The notes under the pieces were generated by a model. The model had not been told where the DNA came from. It did not search any database and worked only from the letters and a program-made list of their open reading frames with translations. From Herbinix luporum (GTDB lineage Bacteria > Bacillota > Clostridia > Lachnospirales > Lachnospiraceae), in the NCBI RefSeq assembly GCF_900070325.1, contig NZ_LN879430.1:1109379-1173378 (forward strand): 64,000 bases of DNA, in the 5' to 3' direction. Below are positions 9,259-20,464 of this stretch, piece by piece. The position numbers and the translations under genes were made by a program. Each line of letters begins with the position of its first letter. Positions within the stretch are counted from its first letter, which is position 1.

Positions 9259-10002
9259 GTGGAGGAAAAGGATAAAACTATAGAAGTAATGAAGGCGGCC
9301 ATGGAAAAAGAAAAGAAGGCTAAAGAGGCAGACAAATCTGCTGATGAAAAGATAGAAGAAAAAGATGACCATAGCTTGTCAGAGGAGAATACAACTTTGG
9401 AGGATAATGAGATGACAAAGAATCATCAGGAAGATGAGACAAAGGATGAGGTAACTACCGAAGAAGATATACAGACAGATTCAAAGGACAGTGAAAAAAA
9501 GTCCGATGAAAAACCTTCAAAATCCGGTAAATCATTGTTTAAAGGCTCTAAGAACAAAGAATTAGAAGCAAAAGAACAAAAAATACAAGAGCTTTCAGAC
9601 AGACTTATGAGAACCATGGCTGAATTTGATAATTACAGGAAACGTTCAGAAAAAGAAAAGTCACAAATGTTTGATTTGGGTGTAAAACATGTTATAGAAA
9701 AAATGCTCCCTATAATTGATAATTTCGAACGGGGACTAGGTTCAGTTGATGAGGCTAATAAGGATAATCCAATAGTTCAAGGCTTTAATATGATCTATAA
9801 GCAGTTAATGACTACTATGGATGAACTGGGTGTTAAACCTATAGAAGCCCTAGGTAAAGAATTTGACCCTAATTTCCATAATGCAGTTATGCATGGTGAA
9901 GATGAAAACCTTGGTGAGAATATAGTAGCTGAGGAATTCCAAAAAGGATATATGTATAACGATATAGTCGTTAGACATAGTATGGTAAGAGTAGTTAACT
10001 AA
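9259..10002 (+). CDS. grpE: Nucleotide exchange factor GrpE
   Basis: A 247-residue DnaK nucleotide-exchange factor. The N-terminal 105 residues are an unusually long, low-complexity acidic/Lys-rich tail (EEKDDHSLSEEN and similar), followed by the long dimerisation coiled coil and the conserved block RTMAEFDNYRKRSEKEK, then the beta-domain with NPNFHNAVMH-like residues. Start is GTG at 9259, 9 bases after GAAAGGTGG; an ATG at 9252 is out of frame and closes after 7 codons. The spacing to hrcA (21 bases) and dnaK supports one operon. Confidence 0.96.
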   Translation: MEEKDKTIEVMKAAMEKEKKAKEADKSADEKIEEKDDHSLSEENTTLEDNEMTKNHQEDETKDEVTTEEDIQTDSKDSEKKSDEKPSKSGKSLFKGSKNKELEAKEQKIQELSDRLMRTMAEFDNYRKRSEKEKSQMFDLGVKHVIEKMLPIIDNFERGLGSVDEANKDNPIVQGFNMIYKQLMTTMDELGVKPIEALGKEFDPNFHNAVMHGEDENLGENIVAEEFQKGYMYNDIVVRHSMVRVVN

Positions 10003-11919
<1,917 letters not shown>

Positions 11920-11932
11920 TAAATATCCTTCG

Positions 11933-11966
11933 TTGTCCCAAAGGGTCCGTGGGCCTTTTGGGACAA
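11933..11966 (+). terminator. Hairpin between dnaK and dnaJ
   Basis: TTGTCCCAAA (11933-11942) pairs with TTTGGGACAA (11957-11966) with extra GG/CC pairing in the loop. No T-run follows, so it is more likely a partial terminator or an mRNA stabiliser than a full stop. The 11967-12094 leader has a possible TTGACT (11973) with a poor -10 and a TATAAT-like hexamer at 12011, so a secondary dnaJ promoter is possible but not established. Confidence 0.5.
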
Positions 11967-12094
11967 CAAATCTTGACTAAAATAATTTTATTGGTTAAGA
12001 TAATGACTATTATAATTAGAATATGACAGGTAGTCCATACGACTGCCTATCTGTTATGAATGAAATTGTACAGCTATGAAAGGTGAAGGATAAG

Positions 12095-13237
12095 ATGGCA
12101 GAGAAAAGAGATTATTATGAGGTTCTAGGTGTCAGTAGGACTGCAACTGATGATGAGTTAAAAAAAGCATATAGAAAATTGGCCAAAAAGTACCATCCTG
12201 ATACCAACCCGGGGGATAAATCTGCTGAAGCAAAATTTAAAGAAGCATCTGAAGCTTATGCAATTTTAAGCGATCCCGATAAAAGAAGGCAGTATGATCA
12301 GTTTGGCCATTCTGCATTCGAAGGGGGAGCCGGAGGAGCCGGCGGATTTGACTTTTCTGGTTTTGATATGGGAGATATATTTGGAGATATCTTCGGAGAT
12401 ATCTTTGGAGGTCGCTCAAGAAGAGCGAATAACGGACCGATGCAGGGAGCAAATATTAGAACCTCTGTCAGAATTACCTTCGAGGAAGCTGTATTCGGTA
12501 CTGAAAAAGAACTGGAGTTAAATCTGAAAGATGAGTGTCATACATGCCATGGAAGCGGTGCTAAGCAGGGAACAAAACCTGAAACCTGTTCAAAATGTGG
12601 AGGTAAAGGTCAGGTAGTATATACTCAGCAGTCTTTATTTGGAATGATAAGAAATGTACAAACCTGTCCGGATTGTAGGGGTTCAGGAAAGATTATAAGA
12701 GAAAAATGTTCAGATTGTTACGGAAGCGGATATATCACCAGTAGGAAAAAAATCAAAGTTGGTATCCCCGCAGGTATAGATAATGGCCAAAGTGTAAGAA
12801 TTCGCGGAAAAGGGGAACCGGGCATTAACGGTGGCCCAAGAGGAGATTTATTGGTAGATGTTGATGTAAGTAGACATCCTATATTTCAAAGAAGAGACTA
12901 TGATATCTTTTCTACAGTTCCCATATCATATGCTACGGCAGCCCTAGGAGGGGATGTAAGAATCAGTACTGTAGACGGGGATGTTATATATACAGTTAAG
13001 CCCGGAACACAGACTGATACAAAAGTACGTTTAAGGGAAAAAGGTGTTCCTACTCTTAGAAATAAAAATATCAGAGGGGATCATTATGTAACCTTAGTAG
13101 TCCAAGTACCTACTAATTTAACATCAGAACAAAAAGAGCTTTTGAGAAAATTTGATGAAGCAATGACGGGAAAAAGCAAATCTTCTGATAATGAACAAGA
13201 AAGCGGCGGCAAGAGTAAGAAAAGATTCTGGAAATGA
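12095..13237 (+). CDS. dnaJ: Chaperone protein DnaJ (Hsp40)
   Basis: A 380-residue class I DnaJ. The J-domain (residues 4-70) holds the HPD motif in KKYHPDTNP; a Gly/Phe-rich linker ([15 protein letters not shown]) follows; four CxxCxGxG zinc repeats ([32 protein letters not shown]) span about residues 149-215; then the C-terminal substrate domain. The ATG at 12095 is chosen over an in-frame GTG at 12083 because AAAGGTGAAGGA lies directly upstream of the ATG. It activates DnaK ATPase and delivers substrates; prmA follows after 20 bases. Confidence 0.98.
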   Translation: MAEKRDYYEVLGVSRTATDDELKKAYRKLAKKYHPDTNPGDKSAEAKFKEASEAYAILSDPDKRRQYDQFGHSAFEGGAGGAGGFDFSGFDMGDIFGDIFGDIFGGRSRRANNGPMQGANIRTSVRITFEEAVFGTEKELELNLKDECHTCHGSGAKQGTKPETCSKCGGKGQVVYTQQSLFGMIRNVQTCPDCRGSGKIIREKCSDCYGSGYITSRKKIKVGIPAGIDNGQSVRIRGKGEPGINGGPRGDLLVDVDVSRHPIFQRRDYDIFSTVPISYATAALGGDVRISTVDGDVIYTVKPGTQTDTKVRLREKGVPTLRNKNIRGDHYVTLVVQVPTNLTSEQKELLRKFDEAMTGKSKSSDNEQESGGKSKKRFWK

Positions 13238-13257
13238 AAGCGTAGAGGATAATTTAT

Positions 13258-14250
13258 ATGAAATGGATAAAATTCACCTTAGATACAACTACCGAAGCAG
13301 TTGACTTTATTAGCCTTATGTTATCAGAATTGGGTATTGAGGGAATAGAAATCGAAGATAATGTTGGGCTTACCGATGAAGAAAAAAAGCAAATGTTTGT
13401 AGATATTCTACCGATTACAGAAGTAGATGATAAGACAGCGAAAGTAAATTTCTATGTGGATCCTACTACTGATGTAGAATCTTTACTTCTAAAGATTAGG
13501 CAAGGTTTAAATGATATTTCAGAATTTGCTTCTATTGGAAGGGGAACTATTGATATATCAGAAACAGAAGATAAGGATTGGATGAATAATTGGAAGAAAT
13601 TTTTTAAACCTTTTCGTATTGATGATACAATTGTTATCAAGCCCACATGGGAAAATCTGACTGATAGTAAACCGGATGACCTGATAATAGAAATCGATCC
13701 CGGTATTTCCTTTGGCACAGGTTCCCATGAAACCACTAAACTTTGTATCATAGGCATTAAAAAATATATTAAACCTGGAGATTATATTCTTGATGCAGGC
13801 AGTGGAAGCGGGATACTGTCAATCGTCGCAAATAAGTTAGGTGCCGGCCATGTTCTTGGTATAGATATTGATCCGGTTGCAACGAAATCTGCCATTGAAA
13901 ATGCCGGTGTTAATAATATAAATTCAAAAGAATGGAAGCTGCAAGACCAAGAAGAGCTACCAAGTACACCGATAACATTTGCTACCGGGAATATTCTAGA
14001 AGATGACAAAGTTCGAAGCCGCATAGGGAAAGAAAAATATGATTTAGTTGTAGCTAATATATTGGCCGATGTTATTATCCCCCTTTCCGATGTAATAGGA
14101 GAAAATATGAAAAAAGGAGCAATTTTTATTTGCTCAGGAATTATAGATACTAAAGAAGAAGAAGTTAAAGCTTCCTTAGAGAAGAACAATTTTACCATCT
14201 TAGAAGTTAATAGGATGGGAGATTGGGTATCCTTTATCAGTAAAAAATAA
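13258..14250 (+). CDS. prmA: Ribosomal protein L11 methyltransferase
   Basis: A 330-residue SAM-dependent methyltransferase. The N-terminal substrate-recognition domain (residues 1-100) is followed by the PrmA signature IDPGISFGTGSHETTKLC, then ILDAGSGSGILSI (SAM motif I) and VVANILADVIIPL. PrmA trimethylates L11. The dnaJ-prmA-rsmE order is common in Firmicutes. A Rho-independent terminator overlaps the stop codon at 14250, ending the heat-shock operon. Confidence 0.97.
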   Translation: MKWIKFTLDTTTEAVDFISLMLSELGIEGIEIEDNVGLTDEEKKQMFVDILPITEVDDKTAKVNFYVDPTTDVESLLLKIRQGLNDISEFASIGRGTIDISETEDKDWMNNWKKFFKPFRIDDTIVIKPTWENLTDSKPDDLIIEIDPGISFGTGSHETTKLCIIGIKKYIKPGDYILDAGSGSGILSIVANKLGAGHVLGIDIDPVATKSAIENAGVNNINSKEWKLQDQEELPSTPITFATGNILEDDKVRSRIGKEKYDLVVANILADVIIPLSDVIGENMKKGAIFICSGIIDTKEEEVKASLEKNNFTILEVNRMGDWVSFISKK

Positions 14251-14277
14251 ACCGGTTATTCTACCGGTTATTTTTTT
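14250..14277 (+). terminator. Intrinsic terminator after prmA
   Basis: AACCGGT (14250-14256) and ACCGGTT (14263-14269) form a 7-bp stem with a 6-base loop, followed by ATTTTTTT. Confidence 0.9.
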
Positions 14278-14315
14278 GTGTACTAATTGAAACTTATATT
14301 TTTTAGAACAAGTGT

Positions 14316-14344
14316 TTGAATTAATTGCCATACAATGGTATACT
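14316..14344 (+). promoter_or_regulatory. Sigma-A type promoter of rsmE
   Basis: TTGAAT (14316-14321), 17-base spacer, TATACT (14339-14344), about 48 bases ahead of the ATG and after the prmA terminator. It probably drives the run of genes to recU. Confidence 0.75.
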
Positions 14345-14391
14345 ATTAATAGTCCATATTTTATATTTTGGTTAATCAAAGGAGTAAGCTT

Positions 14392-15132
14392 ATGCATCGT
14401 TTTTATGTTAATGAAAAGCAAATTCATGATAATCTTATTACCATAATTGGCTCAGATGTAAATCATATAAAAAATGTACTCCGCATGAGATGTGGGGATG
14501 AATTGGTAATTTGCAATGGACAAGGAAAAGATTATTATTGTATAATTAATAGGGTATCTGATGGGGAAATAGAAGCAAAGATAGATTTTGTTAAGGATAC
14601 AGGAAGTGAACTTCAAACGAAAATAACTCTCTTTCAAGGTCTTCCTAAATCCGATAAGATGGAACTGATTATACAAAAGGCTGTTGAACTGGGTGTATAT
14701 GAGGTGGTACCTGTTACCATGGCCAGATGTGTTGTTAAAAACACTGATAAAAAGAAGGAAGAAAAGAAATTACTGCGCTGGCAGGCTATTGCCGAAAGTG
14801 CAGCAAAGCAGTCCCATAGAGGGATTATACCAAAAGTTAGACCTATTATGTCATTTAAGGAAGCAATAAACTATGCATCAAAGATGGATTTATCACTTCT
14901 TCCTTATGAAAATGAAAAAGGGATGGAGGCCACAAGGGAGGCTATTTTTAAGTTGAAAGACTGCCAAAGTGCAGGAATAATAATTGGCCCTGAGGGAGGT
15001 TTTGAAGAGGCTGAAGTTAAACTGGCCAAGGACCATGGTATTATTCCTATTTCTTTGGGAAGAAGAATACTTAGAACCGAAACAGCGGCTTTGGCAACTT
15101 TATCCATGATGATTTTATATTTAGAAGACTAA
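14392..15132 (+). CDS. rsmE: 16S rRNA (uracil-1498-N3)-methyltransferase
   Basis: A 246-residue SPOUT (knotted) methyltransferase. The N-terminal PUA-like part (MHRFYVNEKQ) is followed by the alpha/beta knot with GPEGGFEEAE and the C-terminal LGRRILRTETA, the SAM-binding signature of RsmE. It methylates N3 of U1498 in 16S rRNA. The ATG at 14392 lies 7 bases after AAAGGAG; the frame also opens at a TTG at 14368 but that would swallow the ribosome-binding site. Confidence 0.96.
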   Translation: MHRFYVNEKQIHDNLITIIGSDVNHIKNVLRMRCGDELVICNGQGKDYYCIINRVSDGEIEAKIDFVKDTGSELQTKITLFQGLPKSDKMELIIQKAVELGVYEVVPVTMARCVVKNTDKKKEEKKLLRWQAIAESAAKQSHRGIIPKVRPIMSFKEAINYASKMDLSLLPYENEKGMEATREAIFKLKDCQSAGIIIGPEGGFEEAEVKLAKDHGIIPISLGRRILRTETAALATLSMMILYLED

Positions 15133-15190
15133 ATAAATTATATAAATTCTACTATTTCATATAAGTGAAGGTATTTGGGGAGGTTAAATT

Positions 15191-15994
15191 ATGGAGATAC
15201 AATTATGGAGAGAAATTCTTGATCCTTATTCTTTGGCTGTAAATGAATTGATTGTTAAATTTAATCATATAATTGAAGAATACCGCCGTAAGGGTTCTTA
15301 TTCCCCCATTGAACTGGTAACAGGTAGAGTAAAGACAATATCTAGTATTCTAGAGAAGGCTCAAAAAAAGAATATAGCCTTAGATGATATAGAAGAAAAG
15401 ATAGATGATATAGCAGGAATACGTATTATATGTCAGTTTGTGGAAGATATTTATAAAGTAGTTGATATAATTAGACACCGTTCAGATATGACTATTAAAA
15501 GTGAAAAAGATTACATTGAGAAGATGAAAAAGAGCGGTTATCGTTCTTATCATATTATAGTTTATTATGATGTGGAGACTCTAAAAGGAAGTAAAAGACT
15601 TCAGGTTGAAATACAAATCAGAACTTTGGCAATGAATTTTTGGGCAACTATTGAACATTCTCTACAGTATAAGTATAAGCAGAATATACCGGAACATATT
15701 AGAAAGCGGCTATCTTCTGCAGCTGAGGCGATTCTTATACTAGATAGAGAAATGAGTGTAGTAAGAGATGAGATTATGGATGCTCAAAATTCTTTTACTA
15801 TAAAGGCAAATATGGTGGCAGATATTCTTAATAATATTCAAAATCTATACAAGGTTGCCAACAAACAGGAGGTTATAAAGATTCAGGACGAATTTTTCAG
15901 GATATATCAAGACGGTGATAAAGAAGAGCTTGAAAAGTTCAGTAAGAATATTGACTTAATTGCACAACAATATAGAGCACAAAGCTTGCATTGA
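15191..15994 (+). CDS. Small alarmone synthetase, (p)ppGpp synthetase of the RelQ/YjbM type
   Basis: A 267-residue single-domain RelA/SpoT-like synthetase. Visible motifs are IDDIAGIRIICQFVEDIYKV, KKSGYRSYHIIVYY and VEIQIRTLAMNFWATIEHSLQYKYK; there is no HD hydrolase, TGS or ACT domain, which separates it from the long Rel enzyme. By family it transfers pyrophosphate from ATP to GDP or GTP. The C-terminal helical tail matches RelQ-type tetrameric enzymes. It is placed among RNA-modification genes, with a 4-base gap or overlap to the next gene, so it is likely part of a constitutive operon rather than a stress unit. Confidence 0.9.
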   Translation: MEIQLWREILDPYSLAVNELIVKFNHIIEEYRRKGSYSPIELVTGRVKTISSILEKAQKKNIALDDIEEKIDDIAGIRIICQFVEDIYKVVDIIRHRSDMTIKSEKDYIEKMKKSGYRSYHIIVYYDVETLKGSKRLQVEIQIRTLAMNFWATIEHSLQYKYKQNIPEHIRKRLSSAAEAILILDREMSVVRDEIMDAQNSFTIKANMVADILNNIQNLYKVANKQEVIKIQDEFFRIYQDGDKEELEKFSKNIDLIAQQYRAQSLH

Positions 15995-16008
15995 TGGATG
16001 GTGATAAT

Positions 16009-17436
16009 ATGAATTTACCTAGATTATTTGAGGACAGGATGAGAAATCTTTTGGGAGATGAATATGAGGAGTATCTTAAATGCTATCACAAGCCATATTA
16101 TGGTGGAATTAGGGTCAACACCCTAAAACTTTCTCCGGAAGAATTCGAAAATCTTTGTCCTTTTTCTATTAAAAAAATACCTTGGATTCCCAATGGCTAT
16201 TTTTATGATACCAATGAACAGCCTGCAAGGCACCCCTATTATTATGCAGGGCTATACTATATTCAGGAGCCCTCTGCCATGACCCCTGCCAGCCTTCTTC
16301 CCGTTAAACCGGGAGAGAAGGTTCTTGATTTATGTGCGGCCCCGGGAGGAAAAAGTACGGAATTGGGAGCTAAATTACAAGGAAAAGGCCTCTTGGTATC
16401 TAACGATATTAGTAATTCAAGAGCCAAGGCACTATTAAAGAATATAGAGTTATTTGGAATAAAAAACGCTTATGTTTTATCTGAGAGCCCCAATAGACTT
16501 GCTGAGCATTTTCCCCAGTATTTTGATAAAATATTGGTAGATGCCCCCTGTTCCGGGGAAGGGATGTTTAGAAAAAGTCCTTCTATTATGAAAAATTGGG
16601 AACAGTACGGTGTGGACTATTATAATAAATTACAAAAAGAAATAATTATATATGCCGCTAAGATGCTTAAACCCGGCGGTATGATGCTGTATTCTACCTG
16701 TACCTTTTCACCGGAAGAAAATGAAGGGACCATATCATATTTATTAGAAGAATGTCCTGATATTCATGTGGTAGAGGCCCTGCCTAGTCTTGAAGAAAGA
16801 AAGGGCCTTGGCCTTTCTTATGAAGGTTTTGACAGGGGTAGACCAGACTGGGTCAATGGACCGGAGCAATTAAAACATTGTATAAGACTATGGCCTCATA
16901 AAATATCCGGAGAAGGGCATTTTATTGCTTTGCTTAAAAAAGAGGGCCCTTCAGATACTGATAAGGATAATAGTAGTATTAGGGGTAAAATCTTAGATTA
17001 TAAAAAAGGAAATACTTTGTCAAAAGAGGCCGAGGATTTTCTTTATAATCTTTCTAACTGGGATGACCTAATTAGTCAAAGCAGAATTTTAATCCAAAAA
17101 GACAGAGTTTATCTGGTGCCGGCTGAATTTGAAGAAAAGCAAGGACTTCGCACCTTAAGGCAGGGACTATTTCTCGGTGAAATGAAGAAAAACCGTTTTC
17201 AACCCTCCCAAGCCCTTGCCATAGCCTTAAAATCAAACCAATATGATAAGCTTATAAACCTATCCTCTAAAGACCAAGATGTTATTCGATATTTAAAATG
17301 TGAAACCCTGACTGTTGAAAAAAGTAATGAAAAGGGATGGCAATTAGTATGTGTAGACGGCTATCCTTTAGGCTGGGGAAAGTTAAATAATAATACTTTA
17401 AAAAACATGTATTTGCCGGGATGGAGATGGATGTAA
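16009..17436 (+). CDS. rRNA cytosine-C5-methyltransferase, NOL1/NOP2/Sun family (RsmF-like)
   Basis: A 475-residue SAM-dependent RNA m5C methyltransferase. It contains YIQEPSAMTPASLLP, VLDLCAAPGGKS (SAM motif I), ILVDAPCSGEGMFRKSP with the first catalytic Cys, and YSTCTFSPEENE with the second. The C-terminal third (residues about 300-475) matches the RsmF_methylt/PUA-like extension. Target is probably 16S rRNA. I place the start at ATG 16009 after GGTGAT; in-frame starts at 15991 (TTG) and 15994 (ATG) overlap the preceding stop and lack a ribosome-binding site. It overlaps the next gene by one base (TAATG). Confidence 0.92.
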   Translation: MNLPRLFEDRMRNLLGDEYEEYLKCYHKPYYGGIRVNTLKLSPEEFENLCPFSIKKIPWIPNGYFYDTNEQPARHPYYYAGLYYIQEPSAMTPASLLPVKPGEKVLDLCAAPGGKSTELGAKLQGKGLLVSNDISNSRAKALLKNIELFGIKNAYVLSESPNRLAEHFPQYFDKILVDAPCSGEGMFRKSPSIMKNWEQYGVDYYNKLQKEIIIYAAKMLKPGGMMLYSTCTFSPEENEGTISYLLEECPDIHVVEALPSLEERKGLGLSYEGFDRGRPDWVNGPEQLKHCIRLWPHKISGEGHFIALLKKEGPSDTDKDNSSIRGKILDYKKGNTLSKEAEDFLYNLSNWDDLISQSRILIQKDRVYLVPAEFEEKQGLRTLRQGLFLGEMKKNRFQPSQALAIALKSNQYDKLINLSSKDQDVIRYLKCETLTVEKSNEKGWQLVCVDGYPLGWGKLNNNTLKNMYLPGWRWM

Positions 17437-18173
17437 TGGCAAAGCTTTTAAGACTTGATAAATACTTATCGGATATGAATATAGGCAGCAGAAGTGAAAT
17501 TAAAATATGGATAAGGAAGGGAAGAGTTTGTATCAATTCTGTCCCTTGTAAAAAACCAGAGGAAAAGGTCGAGATTAATAAAGATGAAGTATGTTTTGAC
17601 GGGAAGATAATAAAATATGAAAAATATATTTATCTTATGCTTAATAAACCGGCAGGATTTGTATCTGCTACAAAAGATAAGAAGGATAAGACAGTTATAG
17701 ATTTGATAAGTGACATCCCCCATAAGGATTTGTTTCCTGTGGGAAGACTGGACAAGGATACTGAAGGGCTTCTTTTAATAACTAATCATGGAGAATTGGC
17801 ACATCAATTACTGTCCCCAAAAAAGAAAATAGATAAGGTTTATTATGCAAGAATTGAGGGTAGGGTTACAACTGATGATGTAGAAGCCTTCTTATCAGGA
17901 ATTTCTATAGGTGAAGAAAAACCCTGCCTTCCTGCAAAACTTAATATCTTAGTATCCGGTGATATATCAGAAATAGAACTTACTATTTGTGAAGGTAAGT
18001 TTCATCAGGTAAAAAGAATGTTTGAGGCAGTAGGAAAAAAGGTTATTTATCTAAAAAGGATATCCATGGCCGATTTACCTTTAGACCCTAATTTGGCACC
18101 GGGGGAATATAGGCGGTTAACAGATGGGGAAATAGAACACCTTAAAAATATTACATCACTAAAGAAGGAGTAA
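17436..18173 (+). CDS. Pseudouridine synthase, RsuA/RluB family
   Basis: A 245-residue protein with an N-terminal S4 RNA-binding domain (LLRLDKYLSDMNIGSRSE, residues 3-45) and the RsuA-type catalytic domain with the Asp-containing motif FPVGRLDKDTEGLLLIT and later KFHQVKRMFEAVG. It converts uridine to pseudouridine in rRNA; exact site (16S U516 or 23S) cannot be told from sequence. The ATG at 17436 shares the last base of the preceding stop, an arrangement that suggests translational coupling. Confidence 0.92.
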   Translation: MAKLLRLDKYLSDMNIGSRSEIKIWIRKGRVCINSVPCKKPEEKVEINKDEVCFDGKIIKYEKYIYLMLNKPAGFVSATKDKKDKTVIDLISDIPHKDLFPVGRLDKDTEGLLLITNHGELAHQLLSPKKKIDKVYYARIEGRVTTDDVEAFLSGISIGEEKPCLPAKLNILVSGDISEIELTICEGKFHQVKRMFEAVGKKVIYLKRISMADLPLDPNLAPGEYRRLTDGEIEHLKNITSLKKE

Positions 18174-18178
18174 GTATT

Positions 18179-18832
18179 ATGGAGATGTTAAAGAATATTG
18201 ATGCTGTGATATTTGATTTAGACGGAACCTTGGTAGATTCCATGTGGATGTGGAAAACCATTGACATTGAGTATCTTGCTAGATTTGGTTTAGAATTTCC
18301 CGAGGATTTACAGGCTGATATTGAAGGAATGAGTTTTACTGAAACAGCCATCTTTTTCAAAAATCGCTTTAAGCTTCCTGATCCAGTGGACAAGATTAAA
18401 AGGGATTGGAATGAGATGGCATGGGATAAATATCTTAATGAAGTCCCCTTAAAAGAAGGGGTTAGAGAATTTTTGGACTATTTAAAAGAAAAGCAGATTC
18501 CTGCTGGGATTGCTACCAGTAATTCTAAGGAATTGGTAGATCTTATTATTAATAAGCATAATATTAGTGAATATTTTAAATCCATAAGGACTTCCTGTGA
18601 AGTTGAGAAAGGAAAGCCCTCCCCGGATATATATTTATTAGTGGCCAAGGATTTAAAGGTAGAGCCTTTAAGATGCCTTGTTTTTGAAGATATTATCCAA
18701 GGAATTATGGCAGGAAAAAATGCCAATATGAAAGTTTGTGCCGTATATGATGAGTTTTCTAAAGATGATGAAAAGGAAAAAATAAAATTAGCTGATTATT
18801 ATATCCGCTCCATGAGGGAATTATTACAGTAG
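18179..18832 (+). CDS. HAD-superfamily phosphatase (beta-phosphoglucomutase-like subfamily)
   Basis: A 217-residue HAD hydrolase with motif I VIFDLDGTLVDSM (nucleophile and acid Asp), motif II in IPAGIATSNSKE, motif III Lys in EKGKPSPDIYL and motif IV in VFEDIIQGIMAG. The helical cap between residues 15 and 85 fits subclass IA. The natural substrate is unknown; related enzymes act on small sugar phosphates. It lies 5 bases after the RsuA-family gene and just ahead of another pseudouridine synthase, so it is co-transcribed with RNA-modification genes without an obvious functional link. Confidence 0.9.
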   Translation: MEMLKNIDAVIFDLDGTLVDSMWMWKTIDIEYLARFGLEFPEDLQADIEGMSFTETAIFFKNRFKLPDPVDKIKRDWNEMAWDKYLNEVPLKEGVREFLDYLKEKQIPAGIATSNSKELVDLIINKHNISEYFKSIRTSCEVEKGKPSPDIYLLVAKDLKVEPLRCLVFEDIIQGIMAGKNANMKVCAVYDEFSKDDEKEKIKLADYYIRSMRELLQ

Positions 18833-18856
18833 GAAACTGTGAAAGCAGGTGTAAGG

Positions 18857-19825
18857 ATGAAACAGATTTTTGTGGATGATAATCAGGCCGGTCAGCGTTT
18901 GGATAAGCTTTTGTTAAAAGTATTAAATAAAGCCCCAAAAAGCTTTATTTATAAAATGTTGCGGAAAAAAAACATTGTATTAAACGGTAAAAAAGCTAAT
19001 GGTTCGGAGATTCTAGCCCTTAAGGATGAAATAAAACTATATCTATCTGATGAGACCATAGAAAAGTTTTCTAAACCCATGGAGGCAGTTATCATAGATT
19101 ATGAACTTGATATAATCTATGAGGATAAAAATATTCTAATATTAAATAAACCCCTAGGTATGCTTTCTCAAAAGGCAGTAAAGAGTGATTTATCAATAGT
19201 TGAATATCTTATTTCATATTTGCTGTCTACAAGACAGATAACAAATAAAGAGCTGCAAAGTTTTAAGCCCGGAATATGTAACCGCTTAGACCGTAATACC
19301 AGCGGTCTTTTAATTGCCGGCAAAACTCTTATAGGATTACAGGAGATGGCAAGGCTATTTAAGGAAAGAAAGATTGATAAATACTATCTTTGTATTGTTA
19401 AGGGGCAGATAAAAGAATTTAATAAAATAACAGGATACTTAAGCAAGGATAGTTCTAAAAATATGGTAACCATATCAAATGAAGAAACTGAAAATTCCAG
19501 CAATATCTGTACAGAATATCAGCCCCTAGCTTCAAATTCGGACTTTACCTTATTACAGGTTAAACTTATTACAGGCAGAACCCATCAAATTCGTGCTCAT
19601 TTATCCGGTATGGGACATCCTATTGTAGGTGATGCAAAATACGGAGACTTAAAAACCAATAATTATTTTAAGGAGAAATATGGCCTAAAACATCAGCTTC
19701 TTCATTCTTACCGTTGTGTTTTTCCGCAGATTTTAGGTCAGCTGTCTAATTTGTCAGGTGGTGAATTTGAGGCAAAGGAACCTGAAATTTTCTCTACTAT
19801 AAAAAAAGATTTATTTCATTTTTAA
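18857..19825 (+). CDS. Pseudouridine synthase, RluA/RluC/RluD family
   Basis: A 322-residue enzyme. An N-terminal S4-type domain (AGQRLDKLLLKVLNKAPKS) precedes the RluA-type catalytic domain with NKPLGMLSQK, the catalytic Asp in CNRLDRNTSGLLIAGK, and TGRTHQIRAHLSGMGHPIVGD. The family modifies 23S rRNA at sites such as U955, U2504, U2580 or U1911-1917. The ATG at 18857 is preferred to an in-frame GTG at 18839; AGGTG lies 5 bases upstream of it. Confidence 0.93.
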   Translation: MKQIFVDDNQAGQRLDKLLLKVLNKAPKSFIYKMLRKKNIVLNGKKANGSEILALKDEIKLYLSDETIEKFSKPMEAVIIDYELDIIYEDKNILILNKPLGMLSQKAVKSDLSIVEYLISYLLSTRQITNKELQSFKPGICNRLDRNTSGLLIAGKTLIGLQEMARLFKERKIDKYYLCIVKGQIKEFNKITGYLSKDSSKNMVTISNEETENSSNICTEYQPLASNSDFTLLQVKLITGRTHQIRAHLSGMGHPIVGDAKYGDLKTNNYFKEKYGLKHQLLHSYRCVFPQILGQLSNLSGGEFEAKEPEIFSTIKKDLFHF

Positions 19826-19853
19826 TAATTTGATATTACAAGGGAGGATAAAT

Positions 19854-20414
19854 ATGGCATCCTGGAAATCCAGAGGACTGCGAGGTTCCATGCTGGAGGA
19901 GATGATTAATATTACCAACACTAAATATCGGGAGAAAGGTCTTGCCTTAATACAAAAGGTTCCTACTCCAATTACCCCCATTAAGATTGATAAAGAGACC
20001 AGGCATATAAATCTTGCTTATTTTGACCAAAAAAGTACAGTTGATTATATTGGGGTAGTACAAGGAATCCCAGTTTGCTTTGATGCAAAAGAGTGTGCCG
20101 GTGATACTTTTAGCCTAAGAAATGTCCATAAACATCAGATTCAGTTTATGAAGGAGTTTGAAGCCCAGGAGGGGGTGGCCTTTTTACTTATTTATTTTAA
20201 AAAACATAACCTATACTATTATCTTACATATGAATTATTATCAAAGTTTTGGAAAAGAGCCTTAGAGGGTGGAAGAAAAAGTTTTCGCTTTGATGAACTT
20301 GATTTATCCTTTCAAATACATATAAAAAACGGTGTTTGTATTCATTACCTTGAACAACTACAAAAAGATTTACTTTTAAGGGAAGCAAATATCCAAGATA
20401 ATATAAAAGCATAA
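19854..20414 (+). CDS. recU: Holliday junction resolvase RecU
   Basis: A 186-residue homologue of the Firmicute Holliday-junction resolvase, which cuts four-way junctions and works with RuvAB and RecA in recombination and segregation. Visible landmarks are RGLRGSMLEEMIN, the metal-binding core STVDYIGVVQGIPVCFDAKEC and the HQIQFMKEFEAQEG stretch. Asp64 and Lys79 match the catalytic Asp and Lys; the Glu that usually precedes Ala-Lys is Asp77 here, a conservative change. The ATG at 19854 follows GGGAGGA; an in-frame TTG at 19830 is upstream of that site. It is the last gene before the his promoter. Confidence 0.93.
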   Translation: MASWKSRGLRGSMLEEMINITNTKYREKGLALIQKVPTPITPIKIDKETRHINLAYFDQKSTVDYIGVVQGIPVCFDAKECAGDTFSLRNVHKHQIQFMKEFEAQEGVAFLLIYFKKHNLYYYLTYELLSKFWKRALEGGRKSFRFDELDLSFQIHIKNGVCIHYLEQLQKDLLLREANIQDNIKA

Positions 20415-20424
20415 AAATTCATTA

Positions 20425-20453
20425 TTGACATAGGATGTCTTATAAATTATAAT
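20425..20453 (+). promoter_or_regulatory. Consensus sigma-A promoter of the histidine operon
   Basis: TTGACA (20425-20430), exactly 17 bases, TATAAT (20448-20453): a perfect match to both hexamers. Transcription should begin near 20460. Such a strong promoter suggests control by a repressor or at the RNA level. Confidence 0.93.
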
Positions 20454-20464
20454 GTAATAACACC

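Noticed and set aside
12237..12521. Out-of-frame open frames within dnaJ around the Gly-rich linker
   Set aside because: The Gly/Phe repeat gives long open frames by composition; dnaJ explains the region fully.
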